Source: Rhodospirillaceae bacterium (GTDB lineage: Bacteria; Pseudomonadota; Alphaproteobacteria; Rhodospirillales; JABHCV01). Taken from it: 37,994 nucleotides of DNA. The notes beneath the pieces were generated by a model. It made no database searches, was not told the origin of the DNA, and saw only the letters and a program-made list of their open reading frames with translations. The DNA is taken from the NCBI GenBank assembly GCA_014382375.1, contig JACNJU010000191.1, positions 1 through 37,994 of the forward strand, in the 5' to 3' direction. Every line of letters begins with the position of its first letter. Within the stretch, counting starts at the first letter, position 1. This document shows, piece after piece, positions 6,900 to 17,756 of this stretch. The position numbers and the translations under genes were made by a program.

Positions 6900-8662
6900 T
6901 CCATAAGACATCCACACGCTCTGTTGGGCGGGCGCAAATACCGGTGGACGATACGGTGCGTCTTGAGGGCAATTACAAGCAGGCCCTGGAAACCGGGCGC
7001 AACAGGTTGCTGGTAACCGGTGTCATGTTCATGATCGCCTTTGTTGCCATCGCTGTGCGGCTTGTCGATCTGACAGCTTTTGGCCCGGGCGGTGAGCCGC
7101 GTATCAGCCATTCGATTCCGTCACCCGCGGTTACTGCCGGGCGCGCCGATATTTTTGATCGCAATGGAACGGTGCTGGCGACATCGCTTCCCACGGCCTC
7201 ATTGTTTGCCGATCCCCAGGACATCATGGATGCTGAAGAAGCGGTCGAAAAACTGGCAACAGTCTTCCCCGATATCAATCGCAACGAGTTGCTGCTTAAA
7301 CTCAAGTCAAATTCCCGTTTTGTCTGGATCAACCGCAATCTGACCCCAAATCAGCAATACGCGGTAAATCGCCTGGGCATTCCGGGGGTTTCTTTCCAGC
7401 ACGGCGAGCGCCGGGTTTATCCTCATGGTCGCGAAGCCGCCCATGTTCTGGGCCTGACCGATGTCGATGGCAACGGCATCGCCGGTGTCGAAAAATATTT
7501 TGCCGCCAGCCTGAACAAGGGCGCGGAGCCGCTGCAATTGTCTATTGATCTTCGCATTCAGGCCATGCTGCGCCAGGAACTGACGGCTGCGGTCAGTGAA
7601 TTTCAGGCCATTGGCGCTGCCGGCATCGTTCTGGATGTGCAAACTGGCGAGATCATCTCGATGGTCTCGTTGCCAGATTTCGACCCGAACATTCCCGATT
7701 CGATGATCGGTACGGTCGCCTTCAACCGGGCCACCAAGGGTGTCTATGAAATGGGCTCGACGTTCAAGTTGTTCACCACCGCCATGGCCCTGGACAGTGG
7801 CACGGTCAGCATCGATGACGGTTACGACGCCAGCGAACCAATCAAGATCGCGCGTTTTACCATCAGTGACTATCACGGCAAGAATCGCTGGCTCTCGGTA
7901 CCGGAAATTCTGGTTTATTCCTCAAACATCGGTTCGGCGAAAATGGCCATGGATGTGGGTGCCAAGGCACAGAAGTTCTATCTCGACCAGTTGGGATTGC
8001 TGCATCAGTCGACCGTTGAATTGCCCGAAATCGGGCTGCCCCAATACCCGGCCCGCTGGGGTGACATCTCGACCATGACCATTTCCTACGGGCACGGGGT
8101 TTCGGTCAGCCCCCTGCAACTGGCCGACGGGGTTGCGGCTCTGGTTAACGGTGGAATCCGCCTGCCGGTGACCTTGCTTAAACATCGCGGGACAAAACCG
8201 CCCGCAGGTATTCGGGTGCTTTCGGAGCAGACATCGAAACAGATGCGTGCCCTGATGCGTCTTGTTGTCACCAGTGGCACCGGCAAGAACGCCGCCGCAC
8301 CCGGTTATCTGGTCGGCGGCAAAACGGGCACCGCAGATAAACAGGTGAATGGACGTTACGCAGAGAAATCGCTGATTTCCTCTTTCGTTGGAACCTTCCC
8401 GGTTGATAAGCCCCGCTTTGTCATTTTGGCCATGCTTGATGAGCCCAAAGGTACAAAACGGACATTTAATTACGCCACTGGCGGCTGGGTTGCGGCCCCG
8501 GTTGTTGGTCATATGGTTTCAAGAATCGCAGCGCTATTGGGAATTTTGCCGCGCGGCGGTGACCTTCCGGATGACATAAAAATAAAGACCGGCAAACCCC
8601 GCTTGGCGTCGCTGGGGTCAACTCCTGCGACCGCCGGGGGTCGGACCCTTGCGTCTTTTTGA
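6896..8662 (+). CDS. ftsI: Peptidoglycan D,D-transpeptidase FtsI (PBP3)
   Basis: A 588-residue class B penicillin-binding protein that cross-links septal peptidoglycan with its partner FtsW. There is a single N-terminal membrane anchor at about residues 38-60. The PBP dimerisation region follows, with the DRNGTVLATSLPTASLFADP block. In the transpeptidase domain all three catalytic motifs are intact: S288-T-F-K291 (nucleophile Ser288), S342-S-N344 and K476-T-G. The ATG overlaps the ftsL stop (ATGA). The last 14 bp overlap the TTG start of murE. Confidence 0.98.
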   Translation: MIHKTSTRSVGRAQIPVDDTVRLEGNYKQALETGRNRLLVTGVMFMIAFVAIAVRLVDLTAFGPGGEPRISHSIPSPAVTAGRADIFDRNGTVLATSLPTASLFADPQDIMDAEEAVEKLATVFPDINRNELLLKLKSNSRFVWINRNLTPNQQYAVNRLGIPGVSFQHGERRVYPHGREAAHVLGLTDVDGNGIAGVEKYFAASLNKGAEPLQLSIDLRIQAMLRQELTAAVSEFQAIGAAGIVLDVQTGEIISMVSLPDFDPNIPDSMIGTVAFNRATKGVYEMGSTFKLFTTAMALDSGTVSIDDGYDASEPIKIARFTISDYHGKNRWLSVPEILVYSSNIGSAKMAMDVGAKAQKFYLDQLGLLHQSTVELPEIGLPQYPARWGDISTMTISYGHGVSVSPLQLADGVAALVNGGIRLPVTLLKHRGTKPPAGIRVLSEQTSKQMRALMRLVVTSGTGKNAAAPGYLVGGKTGTADKQVNGRYAEKSLISSFVGTFPVDKPRFVILAMLDEPKGTKRTFNYATGGWVAAPVVGHMVSRIAALLGILPRGGDLPDDIKIKTGKPRLASLGSTPATAGGRTLASF

Positions 8663-10100
8663 TTTGATAGATGGAGACCTGAGTGAAGTGTTAGACAGTG
8701 CGACCATGAAGGAGATCCAGGTCACGGGACTTACCTGTGATTCACGTAAAGTCGCTCCTGGCTTTGTGTTCGCGGCCCTTCCTGGAGCAAGCGCCGACGG
8801 GCGGACGTTCATGGATCAAGCCATCGCGCACGGCGCTGTCGCTATTCTGGCCCCGGGTGGAACAGATGGCGAGTGGACAGTGCCTGTTCTGACGTCAGCC
8901 AATCCGCGCCGCAGTTACGCCCGGATGGCGGCCCGCTTTTATGGCGACCAACCCGCAACGATTGCCGCCGTCACCGGCACCAACGGCAAAACATCTGTGG
9001 TTTCCTTCACCCGCCAGATCTGGAGCAAGCTTGGCTTCAAGGCGGCCAGTATGGGGACGCTTGGGATCAGTGGACCGGATTTTGAAATTCCTGAAGGATT
9101 GACCACACCGGATCCTGTCGACCTGCATAAAAGCCTTGCTGACATGAGCATGCGCGGGGTCACGAAGCTGGCCATGGAGGCATCTTCCCATGGTCTTGAC
9201 CAGTATCGTCTGGATGGGGTCACCGTCACGCTGGCCGGGTTTACCAACCTGAGTCGCGATCATCTGGATTATCACGGCTCCATGGATGATTACCTGATGG
9301 CCAAGCTCCGTTTATTCAGTGAGGTTCTTTGTGAGGATGGTGTTGCTGTCGTTAACGCCGACGAAGATGCCTTCGGGTCATTCAGTAAAGCGGCGCCGGG
9401 CCGGGTTATCAGTTACGGTCGGGCAGGTACCGATATTCGGGTCGAAAAGATCGAGGCTACTGCGGCTGGGCAAAGCCTGACCCTGAACGTCATGGGGCAT
9501 TCTTACAGCGTCAACCTGCCATTGGCCGGAGCCTTTCAGGTGGAAAACGCCCTGTGTGCCCTGGGGCTGGTTTTGGCCGAAGGCGCTGATCTTGAAACCG
9601 CCACCCGGGCGCTTGATGATCTGCAAGGGGTGCCGGGTCGTCTTCAACACGTGGTCGACTGCGCCAATGGCGCAGCAATCTATGTGGATTACGCCCACAC
9701 CCCTGACGCGCTGGCCACGGTGTTGACCGCCATGCGACCCCATGCAAGGGGCAAGTTGAGTGTGGTGTTCGGTTGCGGTGGCGATCGGGACAAGGGCAAG
9801 CGTCCACAAATGGGTCAGGTCGCGTGCGCACTGGCCGATGACGTTATCGTCACCGACGACAATCCACGTGGTGAAGACGCCAGTCTCATTCGCGCCCAGG
9901 CACTTGCCGGGTGCCCTGATGCCGAAGATGTGGGTGAGCGGGCAAAGGCCATTAATGTGGCTGTCAGGCGCTTGCAAGCCGGTGACGTTCTGATCGTCGC
10001 GGGCAAAGGCCATGAAACAGGGCAAAGTATTAAAGGCGAGGTTAAGCCCTTTAATGATGCCGATGAAATTCGCCGCGCCGTCCGGGAGGCTGGAATATGA
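8649..10100 (+). CDS. murE: UDP-MurNAc-Ala-Glu:meso-DAP ligase MurE
   Basis: A 483-residue cytoplasmic ligase that adds the third stem-peptide residue. The ATP loop TGTNGKT is at about 109-115 (Lys114). The specificity motif D404-N-P-R407 is the meso-diaminopimelate form, so this organism makes mDAP-type peptidoglycan. YVDYAHTPDAL and the GGDRDKGKRPQMG block are also typical. The start is TTG 8649 (reading LRLFDLIDGD), which aligns with the normal MurE N-terminus. The next in-frame ATG (8706) would remove conserved sequence. The start lies 14 bp inside ftsI and the stop overlaps murF by 4 bp. Confidence 0.97.
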   Translation: MRLFDLIDGDLSEVLDSATMKEIQVTGLTCDSRKVAPGFVFAALPGASADGRTFMDQAIAHGAVAILAPGGTDGEWTVPVLTSANPRRSYARMAARFYGDQPATIAAVTGTNGKTSVVSFTRQIWSKLGFKAASMGTLGISGPDFEIPEGLTTPDPVDLHKSLADMSMRGVTKLAMEASSHGLDQYRLDGVTVTLAGFTNLSRDHLDYHGSMDDYLMAKLRLFSEVLCEDGVAVVNADEDAFGSFSKAAPGRVISYGRAGTDIRVEKIEATAAGQSLTLNVMGHSYSVNLPLAGAFQVENALCALGLVLAEGADLETATRALDDLQGVPGRLQHVVDCANGAAIYVDYAHTPDALATVLTAMRPHARGKLSVVFGCGGDRDKGKRPQMGQVACALADDVIVTDDNPRGEDASLIRAQALAGCPDAEDVGERAKAINVAVRRLQAGDVLIVAGKGHETGQSIKGEVKPFNDADEIRRAVREAGI

Positions 10101-11518
10101 TGGCCGAGCAGCGGACATTGTGGACATCAAGCGAGGCCGCACTGGCGACTTCCGGCGAGGCCGCCTCGGACTGGTCGGCAAGCGGTGTCTCCATCGATAC
10201 GCGCACACTTCAAAAAGGTGATCTGTTTGTTGCCCTGCATGGCCCCAATTTCGATGGTCATAACTTTATCGACGAAGCCCTGGCAAAGGGTGCTGTCGCA
10301 GCCCTCGTCGACAGGCAGGTCACCACAGAAAAAGCCCTGAGAGTCGATGACACGATGAGCGGACTGGAAGCCCTCGGCCGGGCATCGCGGGCCCGTAGCG
10401 CCGCCAGCATCATTGCGGTTACCGGCAGTGTCGGCAAAACAGGATCCAAGGAAGCCCTGAAGCTGGTGCTATCCGAACAAGGGGAAACCTACGCCAGCGC
10501 CGGTAGCCAGAACAATCACTGGGGCGTGCCCTTAAGCCTGTCGCGGATGTCCGGGCAAGCGGAATTCGGAATTTTCGAAATTGGCATGAACCATCCGGGC
10601 GAGATTAATCCGCTGTCCAGAATGGTCCGCCCGAACGTAGCACTGATCACCACGGTCGAGGCCGTGCACAGTGAATTCTTCGATACGGACGAAGCCATAG
10701 CCGATGCCAAGGCTGAAATTTTTGCAGGCCTGACCCCCGGTGGCGCCGCTGTACTTAATCGCGATAACAGACACTTCCTGCGTCTTTACGCCGCCGCCCG
10801 GGCCAAGGGCATTGATCGTATTATTGGTTTTGGAACATGGGATGAAGCCGATTTCAGGCTGCTTGATGCGGTCTCGGATAATGGCGGCACAATCATCCGC
10901 GCCAATCTGGGCGGCGCCCTGCTGACGTACCGACTGGCCATTGCCGGTCATCATTGGGTGGTCAACAGTCTGGGCGTTTTGGCCGCCGTTGCAGCCGCTG
11001 GCGGCAATGTCAGTGACGCGGCGGAATTTCTTGGCGATATGGAAGCGCCAACAGGACGTGGCCGTTTCCATTTGATCCACACGGGGGCTGGCGAAGTCAC
11101 CTTGATCGATGAAAGCTACAACGCCAGCCCGGTTTCCATGCGCGCGGCGATCGAGGTGCTGGCGCAAACCGTGCCGAGCGGTCAGGGGCGGCGCATTGCG
11201 GTTCTTGGCGAGATGCTGGAACTGGGATCCGGGGCAGCCCAAATTCATGCAAATCTGGCTGAGGTACTGGTCCGCGAAGGCATCGACCTTGTGTTCACGG
11301 CGGGCCGCGACATGGCCTATCTATCTGACGCCCTGCCACCTGCCATGCGCGGTGGTCACGCCAACAATACAGGGCTTTTACTGCCGATGGTCGTTGAAGC
11401 CCTGAGCGCCGGTGATGTCATCGTCGTCAAGGGCTCGGCGGGAAGCAAAACCGGAATCATTGTCGAGGCCTTGCTTGGCCTGGATGCCCATTCAAAACGC
11501 ACGGTCAACGGGGATTAG
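10097..11518 (+). CDS. murF: UDP-MurNAc-tripeptide:D-Ala-D-Ala ligase MurF
   Basis: A 473-residue cytoplasmic enzyme that completes the pentapeptide by adding D-Ala-D-Ala made by Ddl. The N-terminal domain has the SIDTRTLQKGDLFVAL block, typical of the MurE/MurF substrate-binding region. The ATP loop TGSVGKTGSKE is at residues 109-119. EIGMNHPGEI and the C-terminal DESYNASPVSMRAA segment are strongly MurF-like. Two ATG codons in a row (10097 and 10100) could start it; the first gives the 4-bp ATGA overlap with murE. A 9-bp gap precedes mraY. Confidence 0.97.
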   Translation: MMAEQRTLWTSSEAALATSGEAASDWSASGVSIDTRTLQKGDLFVALHGPNFDGHNFIDEALAKGAVAALVDRQVTTEKALRVDDTMSGLEALGRASRARSAASIIAVTGSVGKTGSKEALKLVLSEQGETYASAGSQNNHWGVPLSLSRMSGQAEFGIFEIGMNHPGEINPLSRMVRPNVALITTVEAVHSEFFDTDEAIADAKAEIFAGLTPGGAAVLNRDNRHFLRLYAAARAKGIDRIIGFGTWDEADFRLLDAVSDNGGTIIRANLGGALLTYRLAIAGHHWVVNSLGVLAAVAAAGGNVSDAAEFLGDMEAPTGRGRFHLIHTGAGEVTLIDESYNASPVSMRAAIEVLAQTVPSGQGRRIAVLGEMLELGSGAAQIHANLAEVLVREGIDLVFTAGRDMAYLSDALPPAMRGGHANNTGLLLPMVVEALSAGDVIVVKGSAGSKTGIIVEALLGLDAHSKRTVNGD

Positions 11519-11527
11519 GGGGGGATA

Positions 11528-12616
11528 ATGCTGTATCATCTATTGTTCCCGCTGGCCGACCAGATCGCGCTGTTTAACGTCTTCCGGTATCTGACGTTCC
11601 GCACCGGTGGCGCCATGATAACGGCCCTGCTGGTCAGTTTCATTGTTGGGCCTTATCTGATCGATGCCCTGCGTTCCAAGCAGAAGGGCGGTCAGCCCAT
11701 TCGCGAGGACGGTCCACCCGATCACCTTTTGACCAAACAGGGAACCCCGACCATGGGTGGTTTCCTGATCCTGCTGGCCTTAAGCGTCGCAACTCTGCTG
11801 TGGGCGGATTTAAGCAATGGTTATGTCTGGGTTGCCCTAGGCGTCACCATCGCCTACGGGGCGATTGGTTTTCTTGACGATTATCTGAAAGTTACAAAGC
11901 GCGACAGCAATGGCATATCGGGTCGCCTGAAGTTATTGCTGCAGGCAGTGGTCGCAGGTGCCGCAACAATGTGGATAACCCAAATGCTGCCAGTTGATCT
12001 GGCGACGACTCTGGCGGTGCCGTTCTTTAAAACGGCGCTTATTGATCTTGGCTATGGATTTCTGGTCTTCGCCATCGTTGTCATGGTCGGGGCGTCCAAT
12101 GCGGTCAACCTGACCGATGGTCTGGATGGATTGGCGATTGGCCCGGTGATGATCGCGGCGGCTGTCTTCGCCTTGATCGCCTACCTGATTGGTCACGCGG
12201 TGTTTTCGTCTTATCTGCAAATTCATCACGTACCGGGAGCCGGGGAGCTGGCCGTGTTCTGTGGTGCGCTGATTGGTGGCGGCCTTGGCTTCCTTTGGTT
12301 CAACGCGCCACCGGCAAAAGTTTTCATGGGCGATACCGGGTCACTTGCCATGGGCGGGGCGCTGGGTGTGATCAGCGTGATCACCAAGCACGAACTGGTG
12401 CTGGCCATTGTCGGTGGCCTGTTCGTTCTGGAAACGGTTTCGGTCATCGTCCAGGTCGCCTCATTCAAGTTGACCGGCAAGCGTGTCTTCGCCATGGCCC
12501 CACTGCATCATCACTTCGAGAAGAAGGGGTGGTCGGAACCGACCATCGTTATTCGTTTTTGGATCATCGCCATCATTCTGGCGCTGATCGGCCTTTCAAC
12601 ACTGAAACTCAGGTAA
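11528..12616 (+). CDS. mraY: Phospho-MurNAc-pentapeptide transferase MraY
   Basis: A 362-residue integral membrane enzyme with about ten segments that links phospho-MurNAc-pentapeptide to undecaprenyl phosphate, giving lipid I. Family signatures are present in order: [10 protein letters not shown], the aspartate-rich [38 protein letters not shown] and the cytoplasmic loop [20 protein letters not shown] before the ATG serves as ribosome site. Length is typical (about 360). A 13-bp gap leads to murD. Confidence 0.98.
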   Translation: MLYHLLFPLADQIALFNVFRYLTFRTGGAMITALLVSFIVGPYLIDALRSKQKGGQPIREDGPPDHLLTKQGTPTMGGFLILLALSVATLLWADLSNGYVWVALGVTIAYGAIGFLDDYLKVTKRDSNGISGRLKLLLQAVVAGAATMWITQMLPVDLATTLAVPFFKTALIDLGYGFLVFAIVVMVGASNAVNLTDGLDGLAIGPVMIAAAVFALIAYLIGHAVFSSYLQIHHVPGAGELAVFCGALIGGGLGFLWFNAPPAKVFMGDTGSLAMGGALGVISVITKHELVLAIVGGLFVLETVSVIVQVASFKLTGKRVFAMAPLHHHFEKKGWSEPTIVIRFWIIAIILALIGLSTLKLR

Positions 12617-12629
12617 GGGGGATTTTGAA

Positions 12630-14024
12630 ATGATCAATCTTCCCTCTTATAAGGGACAATCGGTGGCCGTCTTTGGCCTTGCCCGTTCGGGCACCTCGAG
12701 CGCCCGCGCCCTGAAGGCCAGCGGTGCCGAGGTTGTTGCCTGGGATGATAATGAAAGCTCACGCAAACAGGCTGCCGCCGCCGGTATCACACTTGCAGAT
12801 CTCACGACCAGCGACTGGAGCGCGTTCAGCGCTCTGATCCTGTCACCGGGCATTCCCCTGGATCACCCTGAGCCTCATCCGGTTGTCCTGCTGGCCCGAC
12901 AGAACGATGTCGAAATTATTGGTGATATTGAGCTTTTGGCGCGCTCTAAAAGCCCGGCTATGACCATTGGCGTTACCGGCACCAACGGCAAGTCGACAAC
13001 AACGGCGTTGATTGGTCATATTCTAGCCGGGGCCTCTGGTAGTCAAATTCAGGTGGGTGGAAATCTGGGTGTGCCGGTGCTCGATCTTGAGCCCTTGCCC
13101 GATGACGGCTGTTACGTTTTGGAAATGTCTTCCTACCAGCTTGATCTGACCCATTCCCTGGAATATGACGTCGCCGTGCTGCTTAACCTGAGCCCGGATC
13201 ACCTGGAGCGTCATGGTGGTATGGCCGGATACATCGCCGCCAAGAAACGAATCTTTGACAATTTCAAAAGTGCCGTCATCGGCGTTGATGACGATCATTG
13301 CGCCGCCGTTTTTGACGAACTCACGGCTGCCGGCAAATCCAAACTGATTGCCATTTCCGGGCAAAAAGTTATCCCCGGCGGCATTTATGTCAAAGACGGG
13401 ATCCTTTATGACGACAGCGATGCGGGCCAGGCCGAGACGATTATCGCCATGGACCAACTGCCAAGGTTGCCCGGTGTTCATAATGCCCAGAATGCGGCAG
13501 CCGCATTCGCCACTGCCAGAATTATGGGACTGGAACGTCAGGCCACCATATCGGCCATGCGGTCTTTTCCGGGTCTTGCCCATCGTCAGGAATTGCTCGC
13601 CGTCATCGATGGCGTCACTTACGTCAATGACAGCAAGGCGACCAATGGCGAGGCAGCGGCGCGGGCGCTGGCTTGTTACGGAGACATTTTCTGGATTGCC
13701 GGGGGCAGGGCCAAGCAGGACGGCATTGAGGCGACGAAACCCTATCTCGACCGGGTTCGCCATGCCTACCTGATCGGCGAGGCGGCCAATGATTTTGCCA
13801 GCACCCTTAAAGCCCGGGTGCCGGTTACGGTTTCCGGCGAACTGTCAAATGCACTGGGCGAAGCACGCGACAATGCTCTCGTTGAAACGGGTGCTGGCGC
13901 TGTTGTCCTGTTGTCACCGGCCTGTGCCTCGTTCGATCAGTTCGATAATTTTGAATCTCGTGGCGAGGCCTTCCGCAATCTTGTTGATGCCCTTCCCGGG
14001 CAGCGCAGGGAGGTTGGCACATGA
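12630..14024 (+). CDS. murD: UDP-MurNAc-Ala:D-Glu ligase MurD
   Basis: A 464-residue cytoplasmic ligase that adds D-glutamate to UDP-MurNAc-L-Ala. An N-terminal nucleotide-binding-like fold (VAVFGLARSGTSSARAL, residues 12-28) binds the UDP substrate. The ATP loop GVTGTNGKSTT is at about 114-124 (Lys121). EMSSYQLD, LNLSPDHLERHG, FPGLAHRQE and VNDSKATNGEAAARAL are further MurD marks. It opens the run of seven genes (murD to ftsQ) in which each neighbour overlaps by exactly 4 bp. Confidence 0.97.
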   Translation: MINLPSYKGQSVAVFGLARSGTSSARALKASGAEVVAWDDNESSRKQAAAAGITLADLTTSDWSAFSALILSPGIPLDHPEPHPVVLLARQNDVEIIGDIELLARSKSPAMTIGVTGTNGKSTTTALIGHILAGASGSQIQVGGNLGVPVLDLEPLPDDGCYVLEMSSYQLDLTHSLEYDVAVLLNLSPDHLERHGGMAGYIAAKKRIFDNFKSAVIGVDDDHCAAVFDELTAAGKSKLIAISGQKVIPGGIYVKDGILYDDSDAGQAETIIAMDQLPRLPGVHNAQNAAAAFATARIMGLERQATISAMRSFPGLAHRQELLAVIDGVTYVNDSKATNGEAAARALACYGDIFWIAGGRAKQDGIEATKPYLDRVRHAYLIGEAANDFASTLKARVPVTVSGELSNALGEARDNALVETGAGAVVLLSPACASFDQFDNFESRGEAFRNLVDALPGQRREVGT

Positions 14025-15193
14025 GCACACTGGCGCGCACCGATAAAAGCCTGTTTGGCCGCTGGTGGTGGACCGTCGACCGCTGGATGCTGGCCGCGAT
14101 CATTGCTATCGCCGCCATTGGCGCCCTGTTGACGCTGGCCGCTTCACCGGCCGTCGCCGAACGTATCGGTTTGGACACCTACCATTTTGTTCGTCGTCAG
14201 TTCGTTTTCCTGCCGGTGTCAATGATCATCATGGTTGTGGTTTCCCTGATGACGCCAAGGGGTATCAGGCGCGTGGCGGTGGGATGCGCGATCCTTGCCA
14301 TTATCGGCATGCTGGCGACATTGATTGCTGGTTCTGAAATAAAGGGTGCAACCCGTTGGATTCATACCGCCGGGTTCTCCGTACAGCCATCGGAATTTCT
14401 GAAACCCGCCTTTGCTGTTATTGCCGCCTGGCTTTTTGCCGAAAGCAACCTGAATTCAAACTTTCCCGGCAACAAGTTGGCGACCGGGTTGTTTATCGTC
14501 ATCGCCATTCTTTTACTGATGCAGCCCGATGTCGGCATGACCGCTGTTGTCGCCGCTATCTGGGGTGTCGAATTCTTTCTTGCCGGATTGCCGCTGGTGT
14601 TGGTGGTGATGATGGCGGTGCTGTTCATGGGCGGCATTGTCGGGGCCTATTTCTCGTTCTCTCATGTTCAGGGCCGTATTGACCGTTTTCTGGATCCCGA
14701 CGCCGGTGAGGGTTATCAGGTGATGCGGGCGCTTGAAGCTTTCCGCAATGGCGGCTTGTTCGGACGCGGTCCCGGTGAGGGACGGGTCAAGGAAGTCCTG
14801 CCCGATGCCCACGCAGATTTTATTTTCGCCGTTGCCGGGGAAGAGTTTGGCCTGATTGCCTGTCTGATCCTGCTGGCCTTGTTTGCATTTGTCGTCCTGC
14901 GCGGGTTCTCACGGGTGCTACGTGAAGACAATTTGTTTTGCTTGCTGGCGGTGGCTGGTCTTCTGGTCCAGTTCGGCTTGCAGGTAATCATTAATATTGC
15001 CTCTAACCTGAACATGATCCCGCCCAAGGGAATGACGCTGCCGTTCGTTTCTTACGGCGGTTCATCGACACTGGCGCTGGCCGTCGGTATGGGAATGATG
15101 CTGGCACTGACCCGCGAGAGACCGGGGATGGGGACTTCACACGAGGCCCGCACGTTTGGCAGGCTGGCTGCGGCCGCTGGAGGTGGGCGATGA
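14021..15193 (+). CDS. ftsW: Septal peptidoglycan glycosyltransferase FtsW
   Basis: A 390-residue SEDS-family membrane protein with about ten segments that polymerises lipid II at the septum together with FtsI. Visible SEDS marks are GATRWIHTAGFSVQPSEFLK near residue 108, LLLMQPDVGMTAVV, GRGPGEGRVKEVLPDAHADF (with the family's conserved acidic loop) and the late block GMTLPFVSYGGSS. The ATG overlaps the murD stop, and the TGA overlaps the murG start. Its place between murD and murG fits FtsW rather than RodA. Confidence 0.97.
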   Translation: MSTLARTDKSLFGRWWWTVDRWMLAAIIAIAAIGALLTLAASPAVAERIGLDTYHFVRRQFVFLPVSMIIMVVVSLMTPRGIRRVAVGCAILAIIGMLATLIAGSEIKGATRWIHTAGFSVQPSEFLKPAFAVIAAWLFAESNLNSNFPGNKLATGLFIVIAILLLMQPDVGMTAVVAAIWGVEFFLAGLPLVLVVMMAVLFMGGIVGAYFSFSHVQGRIDRFLDPDAGEGYQVMRALEAFRNGGLFGRGPGEGRVKEVLPDAHADFIFAVAGEEFGLIACLILLALFAFVVLRGFSRVLREDNLFCLLAVAGLLVQFGLQVIINIASNLNMIPPKGMTLPFVSYGGSSTLALAVGMGMMLALTRERPGMGTSHEARTFGRLAAAAGGGR

Positions 15194-16329
15194 TGGCTGC
15201 ATCAGAAAAACTGATCGTCCTGGCCGCAGGTGGCACCGGCGGGCATGTCTTTCCGGCCGAAGCCCTGGCCACTGAAATGACCGGACGCGGATTTAAATTA
15301 AGCCTGATCACCGACCGCCGCGGCGGTGCCTACGGTGGTGCCCTGGGCAGTCTGGAAACCCACCGGATTCGGGCCGGAGGGATTGCTGGCAAGAACATCA
15401 GCGCGCTTCTTCGTAGCGGACCGGAACTGGCCTTCGGAACCTTGCAGGCAAGGTTCCTGCTGAAAAAAATGCGGCCACGGGCGGTCGTCGGTTTTGGCGG
15501 TTATGCGTCCGTTCCAACCATGCTTGCGGCGACTTTCGGGGGTTGCAAAACGGTTATTCACGAGCAAAATGCGGTTCTTGGACGGGCCAATCGCCTGCTT
15601 GCCAGCAGGGTAAAACGGATCGCCACTTCTTTCGAGGGCACCCGGTCTATTCCTGAGACGGCAGCCGACAAGGTTGTTCATACCGGGATGCCCGTCAGGC
15701 AGACCCTGACGGCAGTGCGCGGGACCCCTTATCCGGACTTAAACGAAAACTGCGAAATTAACATTCTGATCCTTGGTGGTTCCCAGGGTGCCAGTATTCT
15801 TAGTGAGGTTATTCCCGAAGCCATTGGCCGCCTCGACGCGGACTTGCGGGCCCGTTTGAGCATCATCCAGCAGTGCCGCCCGGAAGATCTGGAGGCAGCC
15901 CGGGGACGCTACCAGCAGCTAGCCATCAAAGCCGAATTGGACAGTTTCTTTGATGATATTCCCGAACGCCTTTGCGCTGCCCATTTACTGATTAGCCGGG
16001 GCGGTGCTTCCAGCGTCGCCGAAACCATGACCGTCGGCCGTCCTGCCATTCTGATTCCCTATCCGCACGCCGTCGATGATCACCAGACCTTTAACGCCCA
16101 CGCCCTTGATGAAGCAGGTGGCGGTTGGTTGATGGCGCAGGAAACCTTTACCCCTGACGCCCTCGCCAAACGATTGGCTTCCTTGCTTCATACACCGAAA
16201 GTGTTGATCCGGGCCGCGTCATGTGCGCGCACAGCCGGGCGTCCCGACGCGGTTGTCAGGTTGGCCGATACAATTTGCCAATTGATCGAAACCAATGGTC
16301 AAAGCAACGATGACAGGAGGGCCGCATGA
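15190..16329 (+). CDS. murG: Lipid I GlcNAc transferase MurG
   Basis: A 379-residue peripheral inner-membrane GT-B glycosyltransferase (GT28) that adds GlcNAc to lipid I to form lipid II. The glycine-rich loop [14 protein letters not shown] lies at residues 14-27. [23 protein letters not shown] and the second loop LGGSQGA follow. The UDP-GlcNAc site [20 protein letters not shown] is near residue 270, and [14 protein letters not shown] close after. Two consecutive ATG codons begin the gene; the first overlaps the ftsW stop. Confidence 0.97.
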   Translation: MMAASEKLIVLAAGGTGGHVFPAEALATEMTGRGFKLSLITDRRGGAYGGALGSLETHRIRAGGIAGKNISALLRSGPELAFGTLQARFLLKKMRPRAVVGFGGYASVPTMLAATFGGCKTVIHEQNAVLGRANRLLASRVKRIATSFEGTRSIPETAADKVVHTGMPVRQTLTAVRGTPYPDLNENCEINILILGGSQGASILSEVIPEAIGRLDADLRARLSIIQQCRPEDLEAARGRYQQLAIKAELDSFFDDIPERLCAAHLLISRGGASSVAETMTVGRPAILIPYPHAVDDHQTFNAHALDEAGGGWLMAQETFTPDALAKRLASLLHTPKVLIRAASCARTAGRPDAVVRLADTICQLIETNGQSNDDRRAA

Positions 16330-17756
16330 GAGCACTCTCCCTTTCCATCGGCACCATTCATTTTGTTGGCATCGGCGGCATCGGCATGAGCGGTATTGCC
16401 GAAGTGCTGCATAATCTTGGTTATTCGGTGCAGGGCAGTGACTTGTCCGATAACGCCAACGTCAAACGGCTTATGGACATGGGCATCCCCGTCAAGATCG
16501 GCCACAACGAGGGCAATGTCGGGCAGGCCCAGGTGGTCGTTATTTCCTCAGCCGTCAAGGACGATAATCCGGAAGTGATGATCGCCCGCAACAAATTGAT
16601 CCCGGTCGTCCGTCGGGCCGAAATGCTTGGCGAGTTGATGCGCCTGAAGTGGTCGATTGCGGTTGGCGGCACCCATGGCAAGACGACGACCACGTCGTTG
16701 ATCGCGGCCATGCTGGAGGCCGCCGAAATGGACCCGACGGTGATTAACGGCGGTATCATCAATGCCTGGGGCTCGAACGCCAAATTGGGTGGCGGCGACT
16801 GGATGGTCGCCGAAGCCGATGAATCCGATGGCACTTTCCTTAAGCTTCCGGCGACCATCGCCGTGGTTACCAATATCGACCCCGAACATCTGGACCATTA
16901 CGGCGATTTCGACGCCTTGCGCGCCGCCTTCGACGCCTTTGTTGAAAATATCCCGTTTTATGGCTTCGCCGCCCTGTGCATCGATCATGTGGAAGTTCAG
17001 GCGATGATCCCCAGGGTTTCGGACCGCAAGGTGGTGACCTATGGCTTCAGTCCGCAGGCTGACGTTCGGGCAATTAACATCAAGCGCCGCAAGGGCGGTG
17101 TGACCATGGATGTGATCATCAACGATCGCAAGGCGGCTATGGCCAGAACCATCAAGGCCATCGAACTGCCGATGTTTGGCGATCATAATATCCAGAACGC
17201 CCTTGCCGCCATCGCCATTGCCAGCGAGATGGGTATCGAAGAGGCGATTTTGCATAAAGCCCTGGCCAATTTCGAGGGCGTCAAACGGCGCTTCACCCAA
17301 ACCGGTGAAATCGACGGCATCACCATAATCGATGACTACGGCCATCACCCCGTGGAAATCACAGCGGTTCTGGCAGCCGCACGGGAAGCCAGCGAAGGAC
17401 AGGTAATCGCCGTCGTCCAGCCACACCGGTACAGCCGCCTGCGTGATTTGTTCGAAGACTTCTGCACCTGTTTCAACGATGCCGACGCGGTTCTGGTAAC
17501 CGATGTCTATGCGGCTGGTGAGCAACCTATTGAAGGTTTTGACCGTGACGCCCTGGTCAAGGGACTGCGCGAGCGCGGCCACCGCACCGTGATGCCGCTG
17601 CTTGATCCGGAAGGGCTTGCCGGCATCATCAATGATTTGGCCCAGCCGGGCGATCTGGTCGTCTGCCTTGGCGCTGGCAACATTACCCAATGGGCCAATG
17701 CGTTGCCTGAAAATTTGCGGATGCTCCGCTATGGCGAGAAGGAGGCGGGGGAATGA
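16326..17756 (+). CDS. murC: UDP-MurNAc:L-Ala ligase MurC
   Basis: A 476-residue cytoplasmic ligase that starts the stem peptide by adding L-alanine. The N-terminal UDP-binding motif is [18 protein letters not shown] (residues 13-30). The ATP loop [11 protein letters not shown] carries His117 and Lys119. [33 protein letters not shown] and [15 protein letters not shown] are MurC-specific. GGAGGGCCGC before the ATG gives a good ribosome site within murG, and both ends overlap neighbours by 4 bp. Confidence 0.98.
   Translation: MRALSLSIGTIHFVGIGGIGMSGIAEVLHNLGYSVQGSDLSDNANVKRLMDMGIPVKIGHNEGNVGQAQVVVISSAVKDDNPEVMIARNKLIPVVRRAEMLGELMRLKWSIAVGGTHGKTTTTSLIAAMLEAAEMDPTVINGGIINAWGSNAKLGGGDWMVAEADESDGTFLKLPATIAVVTNIDPEHLDHYGDFDALRAAFDAFVENIPFYGFAALCIDHVEVQAMIPRVSDRKVVTYGFSPQADVRAINIKRRKGGVTMDVIINDRKAAMARTIKAIELPMFGDHNIQNALAAIAIASEMGIEEAILHKALANFEGVKRRFTQTGEIDGITIIDDYGHHPVEITAVLAAAREASEGQVIAVVQPHRYSRLRDLFEDFCTCFNDADAVLVTDVYAAGEQPIEGFDRDALVKGLRERGHRTVMPLLDPEGLAGIINDLAQPGDLVVCLGAGNITQWANALPENLRMLRYGEKEAGE

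Noticed and set aside
16548-17690. 380-residue minus-strand frame across murC
   Set aside because: It is a mirror of the murC codon pattern, with no family resemblance.
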